This document shows positions 1-8,327 of a DNA stretch of 64,000 nt, in pieces. The notes beneath the pieces were generated by a model. That model worked only from the letters and a program-made list of their open reading frames with translations, was not told where the DNA came from and searched no databases. This stretch comes from JABFSS01 sp964449445. GTDB taxonomy: Bacteria > Patescibacteriota > Gracilibacteria > Peribacterales > Peribacteraceae. The number at the start of each line of letters is the position of its first letter. Within the stretch, counting starts at the first letter, position 1. The position numbers and the translations under genes are program-made. The DNA is taken from the NCBI GenBank assembly GCA_964449445.1, contig CAYUZT010000005.1:38768-102767 (forward strand), read 5' to 3'.

Positions 1-84
1 ATAGACGCCGCCAATGACGAAGGTTGTACTGAGCACGAGGCCCAATTTCCATTTATGCCTGTGAAGAAACAACGAAGGATGCAT
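1..84 (-). CDS. Partial CDS, N-terminus of a possible membrane-anchored protein
   Basis: The frame runs off the left edge of the window. From the ATG at 84 it reads a short basic segment (HRHKWK) followed by a hydrophobic stretch (LGLVLSTTFVIGGVY) that looks like an N-terminal membrane anchor. The same frame is closed by a TGA about 50 bases further upstream, so the start must be the ATG at 84 or a TTG at 120. It lies just downstream of the GT-C gene on the same strand and may belong to the same transcript. Too little is visible to name a family; proteins with a cytoplasmic basic tail and a single anchor are one option. This is a frame-and-composition call only. Confidence 0.4.
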   Translation of the reverse strand, partial: MHPSLFLHRHKWKLGLVLSTTFVIGGVY

Positions 85-168
85 AGGTCGGGGCAGTTTG
101 GTATACAAAAAGGAGGACAACGTTCCTGCTCATCTCTTACCAAAAAATTTTCCACTATCGCCCGGGTG

Positions 169-1596
169 CTACATACAGGGAAGCGTCGTCAATGCCGTCA
201 CCGGTGCATCCGTCGTCTGGAAGAGCACCGTTTCATCCTCTCGCGGATGCTGGCTGATGTGAAAGACCGGGCAGATGCCTGGTTTCGCTTCAGCGATGAC
301 ATGAATATCATGTCGGAACACTCCTTTTCTCCATGCATGCTCGTTGATGGCACTATCGACAACAAGAGAACTGCCCTCGGGAACCGTGTCGTTGAAATAC
401 CTGCGCACCTGATCCCATGTGTAGAACCCTTCCGAGCTCAGCCCGAGGTTCTTCGGGATCCACGAAATGTGTCGATCGACCAGCGCATTGCATGCACCGT
501 AGGCATACACACAGAGAAAGGGAACGTGCGTGAGTATGATAAGGAAGATACTGACGCCAATCACTGGAATACGCAGGCACGAATGCCTGCTCCCTTGTAG
601 AAAAATCTTCCAGACATCGGTGAGTCCAAGAACACCGAACCCCAGGAGAATCGGGTAGCCGGGAAACGCGAAGCGCATCGCCTGCACCCACCAGATGGCG
701 GTGAAAATCCACGCACTGAGCATGCCGAGAAGCAAAAATTCCTGCCGCCGGGCGTTTCGCACAATGCCGTAGAGTGCACTGAACGCGAGAATCGGGAGGA
801 TGTTATGAAGTGGGTTACTATAGAAAAAAATGTTCGAGATTAGCTGCGCAATGAATCCTTGTGAATTGCTGGAAAGCTCGCTTACGTATTCATTATGGAA
901 TGGATTTCCGTTGCGCAGAAGCCATAATCCGAGTGGTACAATGGAACAGGCCACTGCGGTGAGAAACATCGGATGGAGGAGATCACGACGACGGCGCAAG
1001 ACTGTATAGAGGAGGAAAAATGGAATGAGCGGGATGCCATTGAAGCGGGTGACGCAGGAAAGTCCCATGAGAATTCCCGCAAGGATGTAGTACCGACGAT
1101 CATCTGCGGCTCGGGAATAGGCAGCGAGCGCGCCGAGGAAGAGCGCGGCGAAGAGGAGATCCGCCGAGCCGAGCATCGTCATGAGGACGAACGCGTGGTG
1201 GAATGTGAGAAGAAAAACGGTGGCAATCGCAACGCTGCTGCCGAGATGTCGGCGCAGGAGAAGGTATGTGACGAGAAGGACGGCAAACCCGGCAAGCAGC
1301 GTGGCCAATTTCATGCCGACATGTGTTCCGGCGATGAAGACGAACGGATACGACGCAAGCGCGTGGAGGGGCAAATACTTTGGAGACGACACTCCCGCTG
1401 CCGTATACCGTCCATGCAGCCAGAGATTCTCCCCCAGGTCTGCGTACACCGCTGTATCGGCAGTAACGGGGTACCGAAGGCCGGGGAGCCAGAGCACAGT
1501 GAGGATCACGCAGCAGGCCAGGAGGATCCACCGATGAGAGCGTTCAGTAGCAAGAAACATTGCCGTCACGGTACAGAGCCTGGTGCGTGAATGCAT
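169..1596 (-). CDS. GT-C membrane glycosyltransferase (ArnT/PMT-like, GT39 type)
   Basis: An integral membrane protein with about ten hydrophobic segments. After the first segment comes an extracytoplasmic loop with the acidic motif DTAVYADLGENLWLHGRY. In the GT39/ArnT/PMT superfamily this loop carries the catalytic Asp that acts on a polyprenyl-phosphate sugar. Such enzymes move a sugar from an undecaprenyl-phosphate donor to lipid, protein or glycan on the outer face of the membrane. The longest open frame begins with a TTG at 1638, but the ATG at 1596 is preferred; the ATG at 1560 is also possible. The C-terminal part is soluble (about 100 residues). Acceptor and sugar cannot be told from sequence. 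The other GT-C genes at 9.4, 15.2, 17, 18.7 and 35 kb suggest a set of enzymes for one glycosylation system. Confidence 0.8.
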   Translation of the reverse strand: MHSRTRLCTVTAMFLATERSHRWILLACCVILTVLWLPGLRYPVTADTAVYADLGENLWLHGRYTAAGVSSPKYLPLHALASYPFVFIAGTHVGMKLATLLAGFAVLLVTYLLLRRHLGSSVAIATVFLLTFHHAFVLMTMLGSADLLFAALFLGALAAYSRAADDRRYYILAGILMGLSCVTRFNGIPLIPFFLLYTVLRRRRDLLHPMFLTAVACSIVPLGLWLLRNGNPFHNEYVSELSSNSQGFIAQLISNIFFYSNPLHNILPILAFSALYGIVRNARRQEFLLLGMLSAWIFTAIWWVQAMRFAFPGYPILLGFGVLGLTDVWKIFLQGSRHSCLRIPVIGVSIFLIILTHVPFLCVYAYGACNALVDRHISWIPKNLGLSSEGFYTWDQVRRYFNDTVPEGSSLVVDSAINEHAWRKGVFRHDIHVIAEAKPGICPVFHISQHPREDETVLFQTTDAPVTALTTLPCM

Positions 1597-1707
1597 TCTC
1601 CAATATTTCAAAAAGAACCCAGATATCTTCTTCGTCAACGAATTTCGCTTATTTCCGTCCGAAAAGGCGTACCCTGACTGTTAATTACCTCTTCCCCCCT
1701 TTCCCCG

Positions 1708-2073
1708 ATGAATCCTAAACAGTTTCTGCAGCTGGGCGGCGTCATTCTTGTCCTTCTCGCTGTCATCGGCTTCCTGCAGCCGGATCTCGCTGGAGATCTT
1801 CTAAGCTTCGACCCAGCAGAAAACTGGGCACACCTCGTGCTTGGCATCGTCGCCCTCGTACTCGCGCCACTGCCCATCGGCGACCTGAAGAAGTGGGTGG
1901 TCGTCCTCGTTGGTCTTGTGGCGATCGTCTTTGGCATCCTCGGCTTTATGGTCCGCGGCAATCCGTCGCCGAACTTCTACGGCATCACGAATCTCGAGAA
2001 CCCGGTCGATAACGTGCTCCATCTCGTCGTCGGCGTGTGGGCGATGCTCGCGGCGTTTAATAAGAAAGGCTGA
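1708..2073 (+). CDS. Small four-helix membrane protein (DUF4383-like)
   Basis: A 121-residue protein with four hydrophobic helices. The C-terminal part has the signature NPVDNVLHLVVGVW, which resembles the N-x-x-H-L-x-x-G pattern of DUF4383 membrane proteins; an earlier AHLVLG repeats the same His-Leu theme. The function of the family is unknown. It starts at the ATG at 1708 and is followed by a clear hairpin terminator, so it is probably monocistronic. It is divergent from the GT-C gene on the left. The family assignment is from memory of the motif and is moderately sure; that it is a real membrane protein is more certain. Confidence 0.7.
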   Translation: MNPKQFLQLGGVILVLLAVIGFLQPDLAGDLLSFDPAENWAHLVLGIVALVLAPLPIGDLKKWVVVLVGLVAIVFGILGFMVRGNPSPNFYGITNLENPVDNVLHLVVGVWAMLAAFNKKG

Positions 2074-2093
2074 GTCGGTTGGAATGATTCAAG

Positions 2094-2118
2094 AAGGCGG
2101 GCGGAAGTCCGCCTTTTT
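2094..2118 (+). terminator. Rho-independent terminator after the small membrane protein
   Basis: AAGGCGG (2094-2100) pairs with CCGCCTT (2109-2115) and is followed by a T run to 2118. An alternative tighter hairpin, GGCGG-AAGT-CCGCC, uses the same right arm. It begins 20 bases after the stop codon. Confidence 0.8.
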
Positions 2119-2127
2119 ACGTGAGCA

Positions 2128-2235
2128 ATGTCATGGTGAGGTGCGAGCGCTTGGACGAGACGCATGTATGGTTCGTGGCTTTTTGCTTACGCAAAAAGCT
2201 CCTCACCATGACATGCTGCGCGAGCCACGAACCAT
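2128..2235. repeat. Interlocked inverted repeats (possible pseudoknot or switch) 3' of rpmB
   Basis: Two perfect inverted repeats cross each other. ATGTCATGGTGAGG (2128-2141) matches CCTCACCATGACAT (2201-2214), and ATGGTTCGTGGCT (2168-2180) matches AGCCACGAACCAT (2223-2235). Between them sits a 9-bp hairpin, GCTTTTTGC-TTAC-GCAAAAAGC (2178-2199). The order A-B-A'-B' means the two long stems cannot form as simple nested hairpins. The words (CATGACA, CGAACCATGAC) recur in the REP-like element at 15142-15192. Confidence 0.75.
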
Positions 2236-2239
2236 GACC

Positions 2240-2449
2240 TCACACTGTCCTCCCCTCTCTCAATCTTTTCGCAAGCGTCCGTAAGTAGCTCGTTGATACC
2301 TTCATCCGGACATACGTTCCCGTGGCAGGATCAAACACACGCTTGCTCTGAATGTTTGGCTTCCACTGTCTGCGCGTATGCCGCATGGAGTGGCTTCGGG
2401 TGTTGCCAAAGGAGGTTTTCTTGCCGGTTTTAACGCAAATCCGTGGCAT
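2240..2449 (-). CDS. rpmB: 50S ribosomal protein L28 (bL28)
   Basis: The 69-residue basic protein has the L28 layout. It opens with a C-x-x-TGKK segment, continues with the conserved run around GNTRSHS and RRQWKPNIQ, and ends with a short region that includes a KVSTSYLRTL motif. L28 is a late-assembling protein of the large ribosomal subunit. Length is normal for the family (60-80 residues). The start at 2449 is supported by a promoter 10 bases upstream (TTGACC, 17-bp spacer, TACTCT). The gene is alone on its strand here, with the interlocked repeat just past its stop codon. Confidence 0.92.
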   Translation of the reverse strand: MPRICVKTGKKTSFGNTRSHSMRHTRRQWKPNIQSKRVFDPATGTYVRMKVSTSYLRTLAKRLREGRTV

Positions 2450-2459
2450 ATGGAAGCGC

Positions 2460-2488
2460 AGAGTAACGGGAGTGTATGCTCAGGTCAA
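2460..2488 (-). promoter_or_regulatory. Promoter of rpmB
   Basis: On the minus strand the -35 box is TTGACC (2483-2488), the spacer is 17 bp and the -10 box is TACTCT (2460-2465). Ten bases separate the -10 box from the rpmB ATG, so the leader would be only a few bases. The element overlaps the first codons of the divergent M50 protease gene. Confidence 0.65.
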
Positions 2489-3162
2489 TGCAGTTTCTCA
2501 ATCCCACTTTCATTATTGCACTGCTGATTGCCGTTTCCATTCACGAATGGGCGCATGCATTCACGGCCACGAAGCTCGGCGATCCCACTCCCGGCGATGC
2601 CGGACGCTTGAGCCTGAACCCCATCGCGCATCTGGATCTGCTCGGCGCTCTTCTTTTTTTGACCGTCGGCTTCGGCTGGGCGAAACCGGTGCCCGTGAAC
2701 CCGATGTATTTCCGTCATCCCAAGCGCGATACCTGTTTGACAGCTGCTGCGGGGCCGCTGAGCAACCTAGTACTCGCATTCTTCTCTCTTCTCGGCCTCA
2801 CGCTCCTGGGACAACGCGTGGGAATTTCGCCCTGGGAACTTGTGATGTTCCCCGCTCGCGGCGAAGTGTTGCAGGCATTCTTCCTTCAGCTCTTGAGTTC
2901 GCTGCTCTTCATCAATCTGGGCCTGATGGCCTTCAACTTGCTTCCCATCGCGCCACTCGACGGATCCAAGGTGCTCCAGGCATTCGTGCCGCTGCGCTAC
3001 GCCGATCAGTACGAAGAATTCATGCGCATCGGAATGTACGTTCTGCTGGCGCTCTTCCTAGCGGAGTCACTCCTCCATATTCCCCTCCTCTCCTTTTGGG
3101 TCGTGACGATTATGGAGTGGGTGCTCATGGGAATGGAGGCGATCATCGGCGCTTTTTTGTGA
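2476..3162 (+). CDS. Site-2 protease family zinc metallopeptidase (M50)
   Basis: A 228-residue polytopic protein with the intramembrane protease core. The zinc-binding HEWAH motif is at residues 23-27 in the first membrane helix, NPIAHLD lies near 49-54, and the third metal ligand sits in LLPIAPLDG (Asp162). This is the short, PDZ-free SpoIVFB-like subtype (Rv2869/YwhC type) common in bacteria. Members cut transmembrane substrates in or near the membrane; no substrate is apparent here. The start could be the ATG at 2476 or at 2488. The 3' end overlaps the convergent HTH-rich gene by 20 bp. Confidence 0.88.
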   Translation: MLRSMQFLNPTFIIALLIAVSIHEWAHAFTATKLGDPTPGDAGRLSLNPIAHLDLLGALLFLTVGFGWAKPVPVNPMYFRHPKRDTCLTAAAGPLSNLVLAFFSLLGLTLLGQRVGISPWELVMFPARGEVLQAFFLQLLSSLLFINLGLMAFNLLPIAPLDGSKVLQAFVPLRYADQYEEFMRIGMYVLLALFLAESLLHIPLLSFWVVTIMEWVLMGMEAIIGAFL

Positions 3163-5392
3163 CGTTTTTCTGATACGGTTTCAGCTCCGCAGAAGTAAGA
3201 CCCGGCAAATTCACGGGGTGAATCTCCAGCTTCTGTTTCTGCAGAACCGGTACGAGTTCTGCGAGCACCGTTTCCACGTCGCCTGTTGGAGAATCATACA
3301 GACCTTTCGCTAATCGGTAGGCGATTTGAAAGGGTTGCAGACCCATAGCCAGCAATATCTTATGAATGTATTTCCAATCTACGGGATTTCCTTCCTCGAG
3401 ATCCCGTAACATTTTCGTTCCGTGGGTCGGCACGATGCCCAGCACGCGTTGCTCGAAAAAACGAATTGCACTCGCTTCCTTCGTGGCAAGAAGAGTGCAG
3501 AGAACTCGCGGCAGTGGTTGTGTAAATTTCCCTATATCCATCGCACCCCTCTCAAGTTGATGTGGGAACTGAACATGCCAATCGCGAACAACCTCCTCGG
3601 GAAGGACCGTATCAACTGTCGCCTTGCCCATGGTTCGCAGTGGGGGCAGGGCGGGAACAAACTCCCCTTCTGCCATTTTCGTAACGAGGTCTGCTCGTAG
3701 CCACAGCGAATCATTCTGTGCAATATTGCGCATGGCATCAGATACGCTGCCAGCCCCTTTCTTTCCTTTGATAAGATTGCTGGCCATCTCTTGGACGGTC
3801 GCAAATTTTTTAAGAGATTCATCCATGACATCAAGCTCTTCAATACGTGCAATGGCTGCCGCGGCTCGTTCATTCGCAAGCTTCTCCAGGATCGGCATGA
3901 TTTCTCCGAAGGAAATCTTGTGCTCTTTTCCTTCTCCCCTCTCCAGCCGTTGCAACTCGTGGTTTTTGTCTTTCACGGCTGCGCGGTTTCCGTGTTGTGC
4001 GCGCGGAAGGAAGTGCAACGCCAATTCGTTCATATCGACATTGGCAAGTTCCCGCTTGATCCGCATCGTAAATCCCTCGCCGCTGATCCATGCGCCGGTG
4101 CGGCGTAAATACCTTTCCCGTTCCCGGATGTACGTCTCGCGAAGCTCGTCGGCATGATCGGCGTCCCGCGCCAGGAGTTGTGTGAGAGCTTCGACCGCGA
4201 TCTGATTGCTCACACGGTTATCAAACAGCACTCTGTGGACTTCCGAATCCCCCCGATAGCGTTGCGAACGGTCTTTATGGGCCTTCTTGCCACGCTCTTC
4301 CGGAGCCTGCACGCGGAGGAGAGTTGCGAGATCAGCAGCCGTGTATCCGCGCTCATCCATGGCTTCACCGGCAAGGGCGCCGAAGCTATTGCGCTTTTTT
4401 TCGGTTCCACGAGCGTCATTCCACAGGCGTAGAAAACGCTTGCGCGTGGCATCATCCATCCAACGACCAAGAAGCGGCTCGATAGCATCGCTGCCGATTA
4501 ATTCGCATCGGATCAACAGATCGGCATTCTGCGGGCCCATGTCGTACTGCGTACGAAGCGCCTCAGCCGTCAGTGTGATACCGGCATCTGTCGCAAGATC
4601 GCGTTCCAACAGAACAAGAAACTCCGCGAGTGGTTCTTCAATTGTGCATTCGAGATATTTTCTTTTCTTCGCCATACTCCAGATCGCTTCGCCCTGCGCT
4701 CGGCGCAGCGCATGCTTGGCTTTCATCTCTTTGCCGCGTCCGGCATACATGACATTAACCAGCTGCACGACTTCTACGTAATCGGGTACGGTGTCTGTCT
4801 TCGCGCGCTGCCAGACTGTGTTGTAGACATTTTTTTTGCCATACGCTTTGCCGAATTGTCGTGCGACATTCTTGTGCCCGCATTCATAGCCGACCCGTTG
4901 GTAGAAGTTATTCATCTGCTGCACGCCGAGCAGATTTCCCGACTGCGAACGAATGTGACCGATCGCGCTAAGCAGATCGATACATGATGGATCTTGCTCC
5001 AGTAACTCCGGACAGGTGAGAAGATCGAGAAGCTGTTCCCGGATGCCACTCGAAATGCCTTGCTTCTCCCAATGAGCAAGAAGCTTTGTGTACTTGGCAC
5101 GGTGGGGAAGGTTCTGTGGCCCCCTATCTTTCTCCATCGGCTTATAGCCGTTGGGGCTCATGCCTGTGGCTTTAGCGAAATCCGCGTACGGCATGCGCAG
5201 TTTCGACCACCGGATGCCGGCAATAAGCTTGGGCAAGTCGGTACGTGTGTTCTCAAAGATGGCTTTCAAAGCCGTATTCCCACGTGCAACTGCCATGCGC
5301 TTGTGTCTGCGGAAATCATCGACATCCCACAGCTCCGGCTCCTCCAGCTGAAGTTTTTCGTCGATGCCCTTGGGGGAATTTTCCGTGATCAT
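3143..5392 (-). CDS. Large protein with several HTH-like segments, partner of the helicase
   Basis: I do not recognise this 749-residue protein as a named family. Its composition is charged, helical and cytoplasmic. Several segments look like degenerate XRE/Cro-type helix-turn-helix units: residues about 55-110 (containing YADFAKATGMSPNGYKPMEK), about 165-215, about 335-400 (ERGYTAADLATLL followed by a long insertion), about 455-520, and a C-terminal one ending near MLRDLEEGNPVDWKYIHKIL. Each follows the layout helix, 'x-x-LA-x-x-x-G-V/M', helix. The start is the ATG at 5392, 14 bases after the helicase stop, so the two genes form one operon. A protein with repeated HTH units could coat or scan DNA for the helicase. 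That role is inference from the operon only. Confidence 0.7.
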   Translation of the reverse strand: MITENSPKGIDEKLQLEEPELWDVDDFRRHKRMAVARGNTALKAIFENTRTDLPKLIAGIRWSKLRMPYADFAKATGMSPNGYKPMEKDRGPQNLPHRAKYTKLLAHWEKQGISSGIREQLLDLLTCPELLEQDPSCIDLLSAIGHIRSQSGNLLGVQQMNNFYQRVGYECGHKNVARQFGKAYGKKNVYNTVWQRAKTDTVPDYVEVVQLVNVMYAGRGKEMKAKHALRRAQGEAIWSMAKKRKYLECTIEEPLAEFLVLLERDLATDAGITLTAEALRTQYDMGPQNADLLIRCELIGSDAIEPLLGRWMDDATRKRFLRLWNDARGTEKKRNSFGALAGEAMDERGYTAADLATLLRVQAPEERGKKAHKDRSQRYRGDSEVHRVLFDNRVSNQIAVEALTQLLARDADHADELRETYIRERERYLRRTGAWISGEGFTMRIKRELANVDMNELALHFLPRAQHGNRAAVKDKNHELQRLERGEGKEHKISFGEIMPILEKLANERAAAAIARIEELDVMDESLKKFATVQEMASNLIKGKKGAGSVSDAMRNIAQNDSLWLRADLVTKMAEGEFVPALPPLRTMGKATVDTVLPEEVVRDWHVQFPHQLERGAMDIGKFTQPLPRVLCTLLATKEASAIRFFEQRVLGIVPTHGTKMLRDLEEGNPVDWKYIHKILLAMGLQPFQIAYRLAKGLYDSPTGDVETVLAELVPVLQKQKLEIHPVNLPGLTSAELKPYQKNVTKKRR

Positions 5393-5406
5393 AATCGAAA
5401 GAACGT

Positions 5407-7944
5407 TTAGTCCTCGCTCCCATCTCCGTTACTGCTCACTGCCTGGCCTGACCGGCGTGCCTGCACTCCCTGCAACCGAATGGCTTCCCGCAGAACCACC
5501 TCCGCAAGAGCAGTACCGCGCAATGCGTTAGGGGCACGGAATTCCTGCAGCACTTTCGATTCGAGCAAACCATGATATTCGCGTATGCCGAACTTTCCTG
5601 CGATGTCGTGCAAATTCACGGGCATGCCATTCTCTCCGACAACAATCGTGATCGTTTTTTTGCCTTCTAATACGGTAAATGTCATCTGCTGTTTCTGAGG
5701 AACAGATTGTGCGGATGCAAACGCGGGGCGGCTAGGCTGTGTGGATACGAACGCGGGGCGGCCAGTCTGTGCAACTTCCTGGAGGCCCTTTGCTGCCTTG
5801 CGTTCTGCTTTCCTCTTTTCTTTCTCTACAACGAATGTGCTCGTGGCCTTGAGCGGTGTGCTGTTTAATTTTTCGCGTTTTCGCTTCTTGCGCTTTTGAA
5901 TGGCAAGAGTATCGGGGATCGGCTCAGCTTTACTAAGTCCTTTTCGTGCCGTGTCTCTTTCGTAGGCATTCTTATCGACCATACATTGCAGCGGAACCCA
6001 TGCCTCATTCTCATCGCTCAGTTCGTATCCCATCATCGCCGCGACTTCGCGGATGTACGCTTCGTTTTTTGCTCCGGCAAACCATTGAACGCGGAAATAT
6101 GTTCTGGCTTTTTCCTGTTCTTTCCTACCACCTTCCATATTGCGAATGTGCCCCAATCGTCCTCTGGTCTGATCGATAGCATAACTGCCCATGTGCGCCA
6201 AAACGTCGTAGCACTGCGCGTGCAGATGCAGTGCCTCGGACATCTGCGATGGTGGAGCAACCAGGATGCGTTTAGGATCGCCTTTCTTCTTGGGCGCATT
6301 GAACCCGTTGACGACAATGGACCAGCGGCTGTTGCCCGCATCCGGATCGAAACACCAGACCTGCACGGGTATACCTTCTTGTTCATGCGCCTGAATGATG
6401 CGATGCGCATACTCGCGGACGTTCTGTGAAGGTGCGACAACGACGCTATCAAGCTCATGCGGCTGAGGTACTCCCAATGTTTTTGCTGTTTTTTCGTTCT
6501 GAAACATGTTTGCACGATATGCCGCCCACGCTTCTTCCGATCCTTCCTGTGGCGCATGCTCCGGATCACCGATCCCCGCAAAGGCAACGGGCTTCATAAG
6601 ATTCAATGCAATCATCTGGCGAACGGAAAGAACTGGAGACCGCTCCGTCCAGCCTTCAACTCCTGTATCGCTCCCCGTGAAACCCACCATGTATGGCCAC
6701 TTGCCGCTGAGTTGCGAGATTGAATCTCCGAGTGCGGCAGGGGTGTACCGTCCGGCCTCATCGATCGCCAGAAAACGGCATCGGACAGCAATTTCTTGCC
6801 GAATGTCCTCACGCATGGAATCTGGATCTCTTGTGAGCGTGCTTCCGAAGGCGATACAGAACTGCGCGGGGTTCTCAAGATTTGCCTGTGCGCTGTACGC
6901 AGACCGGTCGAGCGCCAGCTGCCTGTGCGTCGCTTTAATTCTGTAGCTTGATGATTCGGAGAGTGCATGTGCCGAATCGCCCTGGAATCGTTTTTCGCCT
7001 GTCAGAGCAACATCTTCTCGCGGTAAGGGTTCAGTCGGCTGTGGAACGTTGTAGGCATCGGGAACAAAGACAATTCTTCCATCAATCAACGCCTCAAGAG
7101 TGTCAGTGATTTTTTTGCGCCTACTTGCGTGTATAGCCTTCCACTTCTGATCTCCGCCAGACATCGCAGTAATGCACTGCGTGATTCGCTGCGCTGCCGG
7201 TGGCAACTCGTCGTCATCTTCTGTGAGAAATAGCTTATAAAATGGGTGATCTTTCCCTTTAGGCTCGGCAAAGACATTTGTGAAATCCTGCCCGAACATC
7301 GTCGCGAGATTCTTCCAGTACACTTTCACATCTGCGCGCTCCACGGTGTAGGGTGGCTGGAGGACCGAGAACTGGCGGCCGAGAGCATTTTGCAACATAT
7401 GTTCTTTCCGCAGGCCCAGCAGTGCGCCGGTGGGAATATTTTTCGCATCGTCACCTTCGGCCATCATTTCCTCCTGCGTTTCTTTGAACGCGCGGACGAC
7501 CAAACCTGCAACAAGACTCTTCCCACTTCCATAGGGAGAACGTGCCAGTAAGTTCGCCACTTTGTCACGGACACCCGTCGCCGTGGAAAGGGCTATCCAT
7601 GCGAAGAGCGCTTTCTGGTGCTCGAAGAGTTTTAAGTTGTTTGCAACGAATCCTTCCTTCTCCATTGCGTGCCAGATGGTGAACATCCGGCGTACCAGTC
7701 GCTGTGTAAATTCGTCAGATGATTCATATTTTTCCGATAACCATCGACGGAAATTATCATCGGGCCGATCAATATCATGTTTTTGGAAGTCTTCTCCTAT
7801 CCACCGCCATGCTTCTTGATCGTCATCGGGAAAGACATCGCGGATTTTCTGTCGCATGGCATCGTAGACCTGATGAGCGCGGCTCTTGGCCCTCGTCGCT
7901 GCCAGCTTGATCGGCTCTATCACGGAAACAGCTTCGGTTGCCAT
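5407..7944 (-). CDS. Divergent SF2 DEAD/DEAH-like helicase or translocase
   Basis: 845 residues from the preferred start. SF2 motifs are visible: Walker A SPYGSGKS (136-143), Walker B with DEAG (LAIDEAGR, about 392-399), motif III-like GFTGSD (about 421-426), and motif VI QTRGRLGHIR (592-601) with both arginine-finger-type Arg. The spacing from motif I to II (about 250 residues) is far longer than in usual SF2 enzymes, so there is a large insertion. The C-terminus has a Lys/Arg-rich coiled region and a short duplicated GRPAF/SRPAF segment. The open frame extends 17 codons further up to 7995, but the promoter lies inside that extension, so the ATG at 7944 is the real start. It is the first gene of an operon with the HTH-rich protein. 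No nuclease, methylase or protease domain is seen. Confidence 0.75.
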   Translation of the reverse strand: MATEAVSVIEPIKLAATRAKSRAHQVYDAMRQKIRDVFPDDDQEAWRWIGEDFQKHDIDRPDDNFRRWLSEKYESSDEFTQRLVRRMFTIWHAMEKEGFVANNLKLFEHQKALFAWIALSTATGVRDKVANLLARSPYGSGKSLVAGLVVRAFKETQEEMMAEGDDAKNIPTGALLGLRKEHMLQNALGRQFSVLQPPYTVERADVKVYWKNLATMFGQDFTNVFAEPKGKDHPFYKLFLTEDDDELPPAAQRITQCITAMSGGDQKWKAIHASRRKKITDTLEALIDGRIVFVPDAYNVPQPTEPLPREDVALTGEKRFQGDSAHALSESSSYRIKATHRQLALDRSAYSAQANLENPAQFCIAFGSTLTRDPDSMREDIRQEIAVRCRFLAIDEAGRYTPAALGDSISQLSGKWPYMVGFTGSDTGVEGWTERSPVLSVRQMIALNLMKPVAFAGIGDPEHAPQEGSEEAWAAYRANMFQNEKTAKTLGVPQPHELDSVVVAPSQNVREYAHRIIQAHEQEGIPVQVWCFDPDAGNSRWSIVVNGFNAPKKKGDPKRILVAPPSQMSEALHLHAQCYDVLAHMGSYAIDQTRGRLGHIRNMEGGRKEQEKARTYFRVQWFAGAKNEAYIREVAAMMGYELSDENEAWVPLQCMVDKNAYERDTARKGLSKAEPIPDTLAIQKRKKRKREKLNSTPLKATSTFVVEKEKRKAERKAAKGLQEVAQTGRPAFVSTQPSRPAFASAQSVPQKQQMTFTVLEGKKTITIVVGENGMPVNLHDIAGKFGIREYHGLLESKVLQEFRAPNALRGTALAEVVLREAIRLQGVQARRSGQAVSSNGDGSED

Positions 7945-7953
7945 AAGGGAAGA

Positions 7954-7982
7954 ATAGTAGGGAGAAGAAGGATGTTTGACAA
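7954..7982 (-). promoter_or_regulatory. Promoter of the helicase/HTH operon, leaderless type
   Basis: The -35 box TTGTCA (7977-7982), a 17-bp spacer and the -10 box TACTAT (7954-7959) end nine bases before the ATG at 7944. Transcription would begin two or three bases before the start codon. This decides the start of the helicase. Confidence 0.75.
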
Positions 7983-8088
7983 CGATCCACAACATGCAAT
8001 ATTGGGCATCTACACTAAAAAGCGTCTCTATGGCATTTTAACCATGTACTATGCACTGAAAATCTGAGAGACTTTCTTGCAAACTTTT

Positions 8089-8163
8089 GCCGCCCTAGCT
8101 CAGAGGTAGAGCACATCCATGGTAAGGATGGGGTCACGGGTTCAATTCCCGTGGGCGGCTCCA
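8089..8163 (+). tRNA. tRNA-Thr (anticodon GGT)
   Basis: A complete cloverleaf can be drawn. The acceptor stem is GCCGCCC (8089-8095) with GGGCGGC (8153-8159). The D arm contains AGCTCAGAGGTAGAGC, the anticodon stem is CATCC/GGATG around loop ATGGTAA with anticodon GGT, and the T arm is CGGGTTCAATTCCCG. The discriminator T is followed by an encoded CCA (8161-8163). The 3' end is copied into the tandem repeat just downstream. Confidence 0.93.
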
Positions 8164-8298
8164 GAATCTTTCAACTTCCACGAAATTCCCAGAATTCATT
8201 ATCTGCGACCCACCCTGAACTCGTTGAAGGGTGGGCGGCTCCAGTATTCTTTTACTTCCACATAAGCTTCAGAATTTATCATCTGCGACCCACCCTGA
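8151..8298 (+). repeat. 80-bp tandem duplication that begins with the tRNA-Thr 3' end
   Basis: The 13 bases GTGGGCGGCTCCA at 8151-8163, the end of tRNA-Thr, recur at 8231-8243. The following 55 bases also align without gaps at about 75 percent identity by eye, both copies ending in ATCTGCGACCCACCCTGA (to 8218 and 8298). The first copy is followed by a hairpin, CCCACCCT (8209-8216) with AGGGTGGG (8228-8235), which belongs to the REP-like family. No gene is visible between 8164 and 8327. Confidence 0.8.
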
Positions 8299-8327
8299 GC
8301 ATTTGTCATACAATGCATAGATTGATC

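Noticed and set aside
7945..7995. N-terminal extension of the helicase from 7995
   Set aside because: The -10 and -35 boxes of the promoter lie within this stretch, and the downstream ATG at 7944 is at the right distance.
8231..8243. A second tRNA after tRNA-Thr
   Set aside because: Only the last 13 bases are repeated; no D or anticodon arm is present.
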